Assembly (NCBI RefSeq): GCF_958298935.1
Contig: NC_084928.1
Coordinates: 18,197,501-18,261,500 of the forward strand
Source of the DNA: Phragmites australis
Lineage: Eukaryota > Streptophyta > Magnoliopsida > Poales > Poaceae
Direction: 5' to 3'
DNA: 64,000 nucleotides
Shown: positions 24,234 to 33,890 of the stretch, in pieces
Numbering within the stretch: position 1 is the stretch's first letter
How the letters are laid out: every line of letters starts with the position of its first letter
Translations under genes and position numbers: made by a program
The notes under the pieces: model-generated
What the model saw: only the letters and a program-made list of their open reading frames with translations
The model's database searches: none
Told to the model about the DNA's origin: nothing

Positions 24234-26228
24234 CATTCCTAAGCAATAAAACATCATAATATGTTTCAGCAATCCTATACTTTTCAGTCATGCTCTCTAT
24301 ATTCTTTTTAGCTTGACTTCTACTATGTTTCAGTGATTCATGATCAGAATGTATAACAAATTATTGGGCCATAGATAATGTTGCCAAGTTTCAAGCACAC
24401 GAACTAAAGCATACAATTCTTTATCATAAGTGGAATAATTCAGACGTGGCCTGCTTAATTTGTTACTGAAATAAGCAACAAGTTTACCTTCTTGAATTAG
24501 CACACCTCCAATTCTAATTTCACTAGCATCACATTCTAGTTCAAAGGTCTTACCAAAATCAGGGAGTTGGAGCAATGGAGCATGGGTGAGCTTCTCTTTC
24601 AACAACTTGAATACTTGTTCTTGTGTAGGTCCCCATTTAAAAACTACTCCTTTCTTTGTCAACTCATTTAATAGAGCAGCAATGGTACTAAAATCCAGCA
24701 CAAATCACTGATAGAAACCCACAAGATCATGAAAGCTTCTCACTTGAGTAACAGTCTCAAGGGTTGGCCAGCTCTTTATGACTTCAATTTTTACTTCATC
24801 CACCTCTATTCCCTATGGAGTAACAACTTAGCCAAGAAAAGAAACTCGATCCGTGCAGAAGATGCATTTTTTGAGGTTACCAAACAAATGTGCATCTCTC
24901 AAAGCGTTAAAGACATCACGTAAGTGATCAAAGTGTAGTTCATATGACTTGCTATAAATCAAGATGTCATCAAAGTAAACCACCACAAATTCTCAATGAA
25001 AGAACGTAAAACTTCGTTCATCAAGTGTATAAAAGTACCTGGTGCATTAGTTAACCTAAAAGATATTACTAACCGCTCATACAAACCAAACTTAATTTTA
25101 AATGCAGTCTTTCATTTATCTCCAAGTTTCATCCTAATTTGGTGGTATCTTCGCAAGTCAATTTTAGTGAAAATTATAGAACCACTCAACTCATCAAGCA
25201 TAACATCTAACTTAGGATAGGATAACGATATCTTATAGTAATATTATTGATAGCTCTATAATCAATACACATACGCCAACTATCGTCTTTCTTAGGAACC
25301 AAAAGAACAGGAACATCATAAGGGCTAAGACTTTCTCGGATATACCTACAGTCCAAAAGGTCTTAGACTTGTCACTGAATTTCCTTAGTCTCTTTCGGAT
25401 TGGTCTTATATGCAGCACAATTTGGCAATGTTGCTCCCGAAATCAAATCAATTTGATGTTCAATCCCTCGAATAGGTGGTAATCCTAGGGTACTTCAGCT
25501 GGAAATGCATCCACAAACTCATGCAAAAGATTAGCAACAATAGGAGGTAAAGAGCTAGATATATTCTCGAGTGAAACTAAAGCATCTTTGCATGTCAAAG
25601 CATAGCACGGCAGCTCATTATCACAAATCTCAGTAAGTTCAGATTTAGTACCAAGCATAACACACCCTTTTAGTCTAATTTCATCAGACTTAGAAATTGT
25701 TGTTGCTTTTTCCTTTATGGATGGAAAAAAAATTCTGCTACTTTCTGATTTTCAGATTCATTCTCAAACTCTTTTCTCTTATTTTTAGCTATCTCATGTT
25801 CACATTTCACAATCTCAACAGGAGTTAACAGTAGAAAAGTTATTTTTTCCTTTAAGAGAGTGTACTTATTACTTCTACCACGATGTGTTGCATCAGTATC
25901 AAACTCCCATGGTCGTCCTAACAAAAGAGAGCATGCTTGCATGGGAACTACATCGAAATCAGCACAATCATGGTATAAACCAATAGAAAAATGCACCTTA
26001 GCTGTTTGCATTACCTTCAACTTACCATTGTTGTTGAACTATTGAATATGATACGGGTGAGGATGGTTTCTTGTCGGTAAGGTAAGCTTCTTGATCATAT
26101 CTGAATTTATCAAGTTGTTGCAGCTTCCTCCATCAATAACGACTCGAACACGATAATCCTTGACTACGAGGAACATCTGAAACAAATTGTGGCGTTGTAG
26201 TTGTTCTGCTTGCTCCATAATGAGTAAC
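24234..26228 (-). pseudogene. Minus-strand gypsy protease-RT-RNase H, integrase deleted
   Basis: Reading leftward, a protease region lies at about 26,130-25,720. RT covers about 25,500-24,720, with an intact FDDILIYSK active-site block at about 24,970. RNase H spans 24,701-24,330, with [38 protein letters not shown] and HSDHESLKH. Directly after RNase H the frame runs into SRSQAKKNIESMTEKYRIAE, which belongs to the integrase C-terminal region, and then to the polyprotein tail next to the LTR. The integrase H2C2 and catalytic core (about 1 kb) are therefore deleted. Compared with the plus-strand copy at 4.3-8.5 kb, frames here are better preserved. At about 26,228 it abuts the array-bearing element. 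Confidence 0.85.
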
Positions 26229-26369
26229 TAAGGAGGGCCGGGCGAAACAGTGGCGACCTCGTCGTTCCCGGTCATCGTGTACTTCTTGGGTTCGGTGTTG
26301 GTAGGGCCTTCTTCCAAATTTGTTCCAGATTTCCAACACAACAAAGTCCATCTGGAACCTTTGGGGACA

Positions 26370-26870
26370 AGCTCCGGAGGTGGTACATGACCCTTCGGGT
26401 TCTTAGCCGCTGCCTGGCTATGGAGGCCACCCGTCTAAAGCCTAGCGATGGCGTGTCAGAGGTGAAACCGAAGGCTAGACAGAAGAGGTGGTCCTCGACC
26501 CCCTTGGCCCTTAGCCGCTGCCCGACTCCGGAGGTAATCCGCCTGAAGCCTGGCGACAGCGTGTTAGAGGCAAAGCTGAAGGCTAGATGAGAGAAGTGGT
26601 CCTCGACCACCTCGTCCCTTAGCCGCTGCCCAGGTCCAGAGGTAATCCGTCCGGAGCCTGGCGACAGCGTGTCCTGGCGATGGCGTGTCGGAGGCGAAGC
26701 CAAAGGCTAGACGGGAGAGGTGGTCCTCGACCACCTCGGCCCTTAGCCACTGCCCAACTTTGGAGGTAATCCGTCCGGAGCCTGGTGACGGCGTGTCAGA
26801 GGCGAAGCCGAATGCAAGATAGGAGAGGTGGTCCTTGACCCCCTCAGCCCTTAGCCGCTGCCTCTGTAAT
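26370..26870 (-). repeat. ~110-bp tandem array, distal block of left copy
   Basis: The unit carries GGTGGTCCTCGACC, CCCTTAGCCGCTGCC, GGAGGTAATCCGTCC and GGAGGCGAAGCCGAAGGC. Unit starts lie about 107-117 bp apart at roughly 26,370, 26,485, 26,600, 26,716 and 26,823. The GC-rich content and near multiple-of-three length give open frames on both strands that should not be read as genes. Confidence 0.85.
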
Positions 26871-27159
26871 GAATAGTTAGGGATTCCACACTATTTCTAG
26901 TGTCACGCAGACTGGACTTTTACTTAATATTAGCATAATCTTCATAAACAATGTATGAATCGTGTCTTAGATGAGACTGTAGGCTAATGACTTTATCTTT
27001 TACCATACGTGTTTGAGTCACATGGGCCATACCTCTTCCTATGGGGAGGGGATTTATACCCCTTTAGTCTGTTGGCTGTGCCTCTCGGGGGCTAGTGGGT
27101 TTTGCATCCCTCAGGCATGGAAGCGTTTTCCTTCAAGACGCCGAGGGATTTTATCCGAT

Positions 27160-27790
27160 AGGTTTTTTAGAACCTCTCCGTCTGGTGGAGGTTTTTTGAA
27201 GACATCCCCACTTGCGGGGGTTTTTGAAGACTCTCCATCTTGCGGAGGTTTTTGTAAGGCTCTCTATCTTGCGGAGGTTTTGTAAGACTCTCTGTCTTGC
27301 GGAGGTTTTGGGAGTCTCTCCGTTTTGGCGGAGGTTTTGCAAGACTCTCCGTTTTGGCGGAGCGGAGGTTTTAGAAGTCTCTCTGTTTTGGCAAAGGTTC
27401 TATAAGACTCTCTGTTTTTGCTAGAGGTTTTGTGGGACTCTACGTTTTTGCCGGAGATTTTGTAAGATTCTCCGTTTTGACGGAGGTTTTTGTAAGTCTC
27501 TCTGTTTTGGCGGAGGTTTTGTAAGACGCTCCGTTTTTGCTGGAGGTTTTGTAGGACTCCCCGTTTTTGCCAGAAGCTTTGTAAGACTCTCTATTTTGGT
27601 AGAGGTTTTGTAAGTCGCTCCGTTTGCCGGAGGTTTTGTAGGACTCTCCATTTTTGCTGGAAGCTTTGTAAGACTCTTCATTTTTGTCGGAGGTTTTCTA
27701 GGACTCTCCATTTTCGAAGGTTTTGTAATACTCTCCATTTTTACCGGAGGTTTTGTAGGACTCTCCGTTTTTGTCGGAGGTTGTGTATCC
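27160..27790 (-). repeat. ~30-bp minisatellite, left copy
   Basis: About twenty imperfect units of the type GGAGGTTTTGTAAGACTCTCCGTTTTTGCC (unit shown on the plus strand) run head to tail. The CTCCG...CGGAG parts of each unit are complementary, so each unit could form a small stem. The reverse-complement array occurs at 61,540-62,500. Confidence 0.88.
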
Positions 27791-28985
27791 CATTTGGCAT
27801 GTATTAATACCGAAGGTCCTACACACTATCGGGGCTATGCAATACCTTCTAGGAAATCTAGGTAGTCTTGCCTTCCAGGTGACCTAGGCATACTACGTTC
27901 ACAGTATGTAGGCTTGTCATGCTCCCGAGGAAACACCCTGGGTGCACCATAACACTGTCCACCAAGGGTGTGCCTCAACACGTGGCATTTATACGACTGA
28001 CCCAGCGCGTGGCATTTATACGACCGAAGCTATGCAATATCAGGAAACCTAGGCTTGATGCCTTCACGGTGACCTAGGCATACTGCGCTTGTTGTGTATA
28101 AGCATGTCGTGCAACGAGTATTCCTTGCGACAGTATTCCTCAGAACACCTCACATCAAGGTCATCCCTTGATATGCGGCGTCCACACTACCGAGACTATG
28201 CAATGCCTTCCAGGACACTTTAGTATAATCTGCCTTTTAGGTGACCTAGGCATGTTGCGCTGCTGTAGCTGTGTGAGCTCCACTGCCTACCAGGGCAAAA
28301 CTAGCATCCGGGAAACCTTTTCAGTTGACCTTAGGTTTAGGCAAGGAATGCTTACAGGTGCGTGGGCGTGTCACGCCTCTCAAAGAAATCCTTCGGGGGC
28401 GCCGCAACTACATAACCAAGGAAATCTCTTGGTAACCAACATCTACACACTATTGAGGCTATGCAATGGCTTCCAGAAAACCTAGGCTTGGTGCCTTCGC
28501 AGTGACCTAGGCTTATTGTGCCCGCGGTGTATAGGCATGTCATGCAACGAGGATTCCTTGTAACAGCATTCCTCATAGCATCGCATCTCCGCCTGCGAGG
28601 ATATCCCTCTGGGTGTGGCTTCAACACTACCAAGGTTATGCAATGCCTTCCAGGAACACCTTGACAAAATCTGCCTTTGGGTGACCTAGGCATGCGACGC
28701 AGTTACATGTGTGTGGGCCTCACTGTCTACTGAGACTACATGATACCTTCCAGGAAACCTATGCAGTCTTGCCTTCCAGATGACCTAGGCATGCTGCGTC
28801 CGCGGTACGTGGGCTTGTCACGCCTCCCGAAGAAGTCCTTCGGGTGGCGCCGCAGCACTGTCTATCAAGGAAGTCCCTTGATACATGGCAACTACACTAC
28901 CAATGCTACACAATACCATCCAAGGCACCTAGGCAGTCTTGCCTTCTAGGTGACCTAGGCATGCTGCGTCTGCAAGAGTGTAGGC
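27790..28985 (-). repeat. Degenerate ~180-bp array with CCTAGG core, left copy
   Basis: The wording GTGACCTAGGCAT recurs near 27,881, 28,070, 28,240, 28,503, 28,680, 28,780 and 28,960. It is accompanied by TATGCAATGCCTTCCAGG and AAGTCCCTTGATA-type segments. Spacing is irregular (about 100-260 bp), so units have been lost or partly duplicated. The central CCTAGG is palindromic. The same array lies inverted at 60,640-61,510. Confidence 0.75.
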
Positions 28986-29329
28986 ATTTGCATGGTTATG
29001 TACTAGTTAAGTTTTGCAGTCTACTATTGACAATAAGCATCTAATTGCAGTATAGTCAGACGACTATTCATAACTCATGCCAAATTAAGATGTAACTTAA
29101 GTTCTACTTCTTACTGCTAAACAGGGACATAATCTAGATTTACCATTTCTACTTAGTGGCTGTCTATTGTAAAGACTTCTAGCAGTAAGGCTGGAGGCCT
29201 CAAACATGTTTTGATCTTACTGTATGAAAGATAGACCAACTACGTAAACTGTCAATAGGTAATAGTGGGCGTACCTTTGCTAGAGAAAGGCCTCTATTAT
29301 GAGGCTTGAAGGCCTCTAAGTCTATGGCT
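28986..29329 (-). other. Spacer of array-bearing element
   Basis: A/T-rich DNA without a gene. The part at 28,986-29,090 matches, inverted, 60,500-60,640 of the right copy, including an ACTAGTTAAGTTTTGCA segment. The remainder to 29,329 has no counterpart there. Confidence 0.5.
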
Positions 29330-29720
29330 AAGCCGGGAGAGGTGGTCCTCAACCCCCTCGGTCCTTAGCCGCTGCCTGGCTCTGAGCCTGGCGACGGCGT
29401 GTCGGAGGTAAAGCTGAAGGCTAGTCGGGAGAGGTGATCCTCGACCCCCTCCGCCCTTAGCCGTTGCTCGGCTCTGGAGGTGATTCGTCCAAAGCCTAGC
29501 GACGGTGTGTCGGAGGCAAAGCCGAAGGCTAGACAAGAGAGGTGATCCTCAACCCCCTCAGCCCTTAGCCGTTGCATGGCTCCGGAGGTAATCTGTCCGG
29601 AGCCTGGCGATGGCGTGTCGGAGGTGAAATTGAAGGCTAGACGGGAGAGGTGGTCCTCGACCCCCTCGGCCCTTAGCCGCTGCCTGGCTCTGGAGGTAAT
29701 CCATCCGGAGTCCGTGGTTT
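29330..29720 (-). repeat. ~110-bp tandem array, LTR-proximal block (left copy only)
   Basis: Three to four units of the same type as 26,370-26,870. The right-hand copy has no such block between its leader and its ~180-bp array, so this block is a difference between the copies. Confidence 0.8.
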
Positions 29721-30392
29721 CCTCAGGGCCTCCTTCCCTTTGGGGAGATCGTCGAGGCCGGTGAACCGGCTTTCAGAGCCGGAGTGGCTCCAACTACGCA
29801 TCCCTGGATGAGGTGGATTTGAAGTTTCCTGCGCGCGGTTGGTGTCACGAGGGGTGCGTCGGAGGCGCTAGTAGGGTCTGTGCACTCCGGAGCCCTGCGT
29901 CTCCTCGGAACCCTCTTTCGTCTGAGGAGCCCGAGGAGGACGCTAGGTGGACAGACTCTCCGAAGGTGTTGGCCCCCCGGGGCATCCCGAGTGCTATCGA
30001 AAGAGATACTTTGGGACCAAGCCCAGGCAGGAACACCCCTGGGTTTGACCGCTTAGAACCACTGGAGAGCGGCCTACTTGGCTGCGGCCTCGGTCGTGAC
30101 CTCTCTTGGTGTGGCGAGGTCTTCACCATGCAGAGGTTGGAAGGCCTCCGCGCCGTCTGGAGTTTCCGTACGGACCCAAGGTTCTGGGTTGGTCAAGGCC
30201 GGAGGAACGCCATCCCACACGACTGCGGGACTGGAGGGTGCATGCAGTGTGCATGGTTGAGACAGCCACGCATATGGTTGCATGGTTGCAATGGTGGATA
30301 TGGCGGCTAAAGCTAGCACTTTGGTGGTTTTTCTAGTGGATTCCTACCTCCGTTTAGCACTTCTATGTTCGAGATCCCCACGGACGATGTGC
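29721..30392 (-). other. Leader region of array-bearing element, left copy
   Basis: GC-rich sequence corresponding, inverted, to about 59,524-60,200. Open frames exist on both strands (the longest is 165 codons, plus strand, at 29,813) but none is conserved in a clear frame between the two copies. I do not call a gene. The end next to the LTR carries CGTCCGTGGGGAT, the conserved part of the primer-binding region. Confidence 0.45.
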
Positions 30393-31280
30393 TGTTGAAG
30401 CAAGAGATCGTCTTGCCCTAGCAAGTACGGCAAGAGTTTTTTCTAAGGAGGAGACTTAAGCTTAAAGACAAAGTTTGAGAGGAAGGAACACCACAAATGT
30501 ATTGATAGTAAAAAATAGATCGGTCTAGGAGGAGTATCACAGCGTGACTTTGTGTTTGTGCACCTCTATGTCCTTGTGTATTGCCCTTTATGTTGTATTG
30601 AGTGTTTTCCTTGTGACTCGTTCCTGCTCAGATGACCACGACCCCTATTTATAGGGTGGTACGTAGTTTAGTGTACAAGTTATCATGATGTACAAATATC
30701 TAGGACCTGGCCGAATTACTAGGTCTTATCATAGATAACTACTTTTTACCCTATATAGAAGATAATTATCTACCGTGGTAACTATTGTGGTGCCTGCCCC
30801 CTAAGGGGTGAGCAGGTCACCAATTATGGCCTGCCGCTGCTTTGTCGGAAGTGTCAGGACGACTTTCATCGCACTGGTGTGTCAGGAGAAGCACTACTTG
30901 CACCGGCATTAATCGTCCGTCACCTCGCGTCAGGTCGTTTGCAGGGGGTGTCTTTTCTTCCCTGATATTATCTCCGAATATCTGTTGTATCTTTAGACTT
31001 CGGAAGGCCGTACGGGCACTGGAGGGGTGGCCCAAAGGGGTCTGCAGTCTTCATAGGTCAGGCCTCTTGCTGCGAGTCTAGAGGCTAAAGGCTCTGGAGG
31101 AGCTTGTTGTAGCTCCGAGTTTTGGAAAAGCCACGTACGTACCGAAGAGGTGGCCTGAAGAGGTCCGTAGCCTCCGAAAGTCGAACCTACTACTGAGGGT
31201 TCAGAGACCGAAGGCTCTAGAGGAGCCTTTGGTAGCAAACTTCAACCATTATCCTCGGATTGGTCTATTTTCTCCTAATA
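30393..31280 (-). repeat. LTR of array-bearing element, left copy
   Basis: On the minus strand it starts TATTAGGAGAAAATAGACC (the first TG appears mutated to TA) and ends GCTTCAACA, 888 bp. A TATAAATA box is at 30,653-30,646. It aligns throughout with 58,669-59,523. Two shorter internal repeats of the AAGGCTCTGGAGG type lie near 31,085 and 31,210. Confidence 0.75.
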
Positions 31281-31712
31281 TTTTCCAAATAGAATTCCAT
31301 CATCTTTAAATTTGAGATAAATTCTCTGAGGGATACTCTGTAACCGTGGTCAATTTCTATACATCTAAAGACTAATTTTCCAAATATAATAATATACTCC
31401 GAAAATCAAACAACCCTAATGACTCGTACATATATAGGATAATTTTATATAGTAATTTTATATTACTCGTCATCACAATCTAATTCAACCGACCACAATT
31501 ATGAACATAGCTGTCTACATTGAATTCGCATTCAATTAGTTTCTCATATCTAACTTTTACTGATGTAATCGCGACACGGACTTCACTAGAAACCTTTTTA
31601 GTCCCTCATCCACCATAGTTTTTTCCCTCCTCTTGGCATTTTATAGTATCATTATTCATCTGCATCTTCCTCCAAATATAATTGGCACACGGACAATCAT
31701 AAGAACCAAGAC
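31281..31712. other. A/T-rich upstream flank of the kinase gene
   Basis: No gene or array is visible. This is the stretch between the left LTR and the RY-motif repeats, probably original intergenic DNA. Confidence 0.4.
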
Positions 31713-31830
31713 CATGCATGCGCAATACACTATAATTAATTTTTTCTATTGAGACCATGCATGCGCAATACACTCTAATTAATTTTTTCTTTTGAGACCA
31801 TGCATGCGCAACACTATATGACCATGCATG
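31713..31830 (+). repeat. 43-bp tandem repeats carrying CATGCATG motifs
   Basis: CATGCATG occurs at 31,713, 31,756, 31,799 and 31,823. The first three lie exactly 43 bp apart inside a repeat that also contains CGCAATACACT and TAATTAATTTTTTCT. CATGCA(TG) is the RY element bound by plant B3-domain factors. The block lies about 0.65 kb before the proposed TATA box of the kinase gene. A regulatory role is inference. Confidence 0.7.
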
Positions 31831-31933
31831 CCCATATCTCTTTTTCACTTATTACACCATACCATCGAACATGGTCTAAATACCCCTAGCCCAGATATAA
31901 TCATAGCGATGATGTTCTTCATTATCCTTTGTA

Positions 31934-32188
31934 CTCTTTCCGTTCAAGAATATAAGCTGTAGTTTTTTTTTAAAAAAAGTTAAACTTTATAAATTTTAAC
32001 TGATAATTTGTCAAATTATATGTAAGTTTAGTATACAAATTTGTTTTAATATATTTGTATTTTAAAGTATTTTTATAGAATGTTAATTTTATTGCGATTG
32101 GTAATATATTATAAGAGAAATTAACGATTGAAATTTAATTTTAATGATTTCTAAAACAAAATGTGCTTTACATCCTTAAACGGAGGAG
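31934..32188. mobile_element. Stowaway-like MITE in the kinase gene upstream region
   Basis: The left end reads CTCTTTCCGTTCAAGAATAT. The reverse complement of the right end reads CTCCTCCGTTTAAGGATGTA. Both resemble the CTCCCTCCGT ends of Stowaway MITEs. A TA dinucleotide flanks each end (31,932-31,933 and 32,189-32,190), the Tc1/mariner-type target duplication. The 255-bp interior is very A/T-rich and non-coding. It ends about 270 bp before the candidate TATA box of the kinase gene. Confidence 0.7.
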
Positions 32189-32455
32189 TACTTGTTCAGG
32201 TGATTTTCGTGCTTGGCTTATGCACTTTTAGTATTCATTACAATATTTGAGCAATTTGCATTCCTGACATGCATAGTTCCAATACTAAAACATTAGCATG
32301 AGAAACATATATTTCATGTATCGATATCATACACAACTAAAAAAACTACAAACAAAGGATGGAAACAAGTACAAAACTAATAAAAACCACAAGAAATAGA
32401 ATGAAAGAAGGGGCGCTAATGGTATTTGTACGGTGCATTATACTGCGGGGGAGTC

Positions 32456-32461
32456 TATAAA
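32456..32461 (+). promoter_or_regulatory. Candidate TATA box of the kinase gene
   Basis: CTATAAAC occurs just upstream of a C/T-rich, GC-rich leader that begins near 32,490. Position and context fit a plant core promoter, with transcription starting about 30 bp downstream. No experimental start is available, so this is inference. Confidence 0.4.
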
Positions 32462-32489
32462 CGACACTGACGTTGGGGGATATCTGCCT

Positions 32490-33009
32490 AAAATAGTTAA
32501 TACATAAAGCCCATAATTAACTCGGGCTGATGCAGCGCACGCAGCGAGCAAGCGACGCCCCGTCACGTGGCGGCCACAGAAAATCAGCGAGACCAGCAAA
32601 GCAAGACAGACCACAACTACATCCACCACCTCTCCTCGCCTCTTCTTCCCCAGCCCGTTACGCTGCCGCTGCTGCCCTTCTACTCCGCCTCGTGTTCCGG
32701 TTCCCATCTCCGCCTCCCAATCGCATACTCCTTCCTCCGCCTCCACCCCCACCCCCACCCGCGCTTTCTCACCGCCTCCCATATCCGCCTGCTCGCGCGG
32801 CAGCCGCTCTCACCTCGTTGCGCCCAGATCCGCAGCCCGCAGGCGCTCCTCCCCCGCCGCCGCCGCCGAGATCCGCCACCACCGCTCCGGCGCCTCCACT
32901 AATCGCAGGCGGGGATCCTCCCCCCGACGCGCCACATCGCTCCGTCCAGGGAACGCTGCTCTCGAGGGATCGGTCGCTGCGGTGTCCTAGTGCAGGGTGA
33001 AGCTTCCAG
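32490..33009 (+). other. Probable first 5'-untranslated exon of the kinase gene
   Basis: The block is C/T- and GC-rich (many CTCCGCCTCC and CCACC runs), typical of grass leaders, and has no conserved coding frame. Its 156-codon proline-rich frame is compositional. A good donor site (CCAG|GTAGCT) lies at 33,009/33,010. A strong acceptor, pyrimidine-rich and ending TTTGCAG, lies at 33,597. Exon limits are my inference. Confidence 0.45.
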
Positions 33010-33597
33010 GTAGCTCGATCACAGGTTTTGGTACCGTGGGAAGGACATTTGGGACGGTTCGTCCGACGCGGTCGTGGTTTTAGCTTGGCGGCGAATTGGT
33101 TGCTTGCTGCTGTGAGACGGGCTGATCGCTGGCTTGCGTAGTACGAACTGAGTTTAGAGCTCAACTAAGCTGTATGGGTGTCATCAGCGAAGCACTAGTG
33201 GTTCACGGAGCTGAGCTTGATTAATTGAGCTTCGAATTTCCCTGACCTGTGTGGAATCGGAGATAGGCTTGGTTATTGATATGTATTGTCGAGATTGGGC
33301 TTTTTTAACTTGGAATTTTGTTTAGGAGTATTAGAATATCAATGTTCTATGTTTTTTAATGATTATTGAGCTTATTTGTTGGCTCGGTAGGAATCATGGG
33401 CTCGCTTTAGTACAAATTTTATGTTGCATCATCGTGTCATATTGTGGCTCCTCTCCCACAGAGTATTTTGGCACATGTTAGCTAATTCTGAATATGGTGC
33501 TATGCTGTTTTGCAATGTGCTTACCTTTTAATGTAGCTATAACCTTTCTCTATCCTAGGTGCTCTACAATGTTGATGGTTTCCTATTTGCTTTGCAG

Positions 33598-33890
33598 CTT
33601 ATAATATTCTGCCACAGTACTATTGGTGAAGCAAGTTTGGGTGGCTTTGTGGTGTCTACTTCATTCTTGTATCCGTGAATATAAGCCACTGGAGAAAAGG
33701 ATGCATGAATTTTACCCTATGAAATAAATACTCCGATATTGGCCCATACATTCACCTATCAAACTTCACAATGCTGAATGTTATCCTCTGGCACACCTAT
33801 ATGGTGTTCTTGCCATTTACTTCTGTGTTTCTGTGCTACGGAAATTTCAAGAGCGCTTATGTTACTTGTGATGCTGTCTAAATTTGGACC
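33598..33890 (+). promoter_or_regulatory. Second leader segment with two upstream ORFs
   Basis: If splicing uses the acceptor at 33,597, the mature leader contains ATG...TAA frames at 33,701-33,727 (8 codons plus stop) and 33,771-33,881 (36 codons plus stop). The longer one ends only nine bases before the kinase ATG at 33,891. Another ATG at 33,778 opens a frame that overlaps the kinase start. The kinase ATG itself has a favourable context (GACCATGG). Such upstream frames often lower translation of the main frame. Whether they are in the transcript depends on the unverified leader intron. Confidence 0.45.

Larger units (their letters stand above)
26229..31280 (-). mobile_element. Array-bearing LTR element without pol, left copy (inverted)
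   Basis: On the minus strand this unit reads: LTR (31,280-30,393), primer-binding-like CGTCCGTGGGGAT, about 0.7 kb of leader, a first ~110-bp array (29,720-29,330), a spacer, a ~180-bp degenerate array (28,985-27,790), a ~30-bp minisatellite (27,790-27,160), a short spacer, and a second ~110-bp array (26,870-26,370). Every block except the first array recurs in the same order on the plus strand at 58,669-63,400. No protease, RT or integrase motif is visible, so it resembles a large non-autonomous LTR element (LARD). The inner end near 26,229 joins gypsy protease sequence, so the element is truncated there. Confidence 0.75.

Noticed and set aside
27160..27790. CRISPR-like regular repeats
   Set aside because: Units are adjacent without unique spacers, in a plant nuclear context with no Cas genes. 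It is a minisatellite.
29813..30310. 165-codon frame in the leader of the left array-bearing element
   Set aside because: Open on both strands because of high GC, and I could not see the same frame maintained in the right copy.
32530..33000. 156-codon proline-rich frame before the kinase gene
   Set aside because: Low-complexity C/T-rich leader sequence. Other frames on both strands are equally open and there is no domain.
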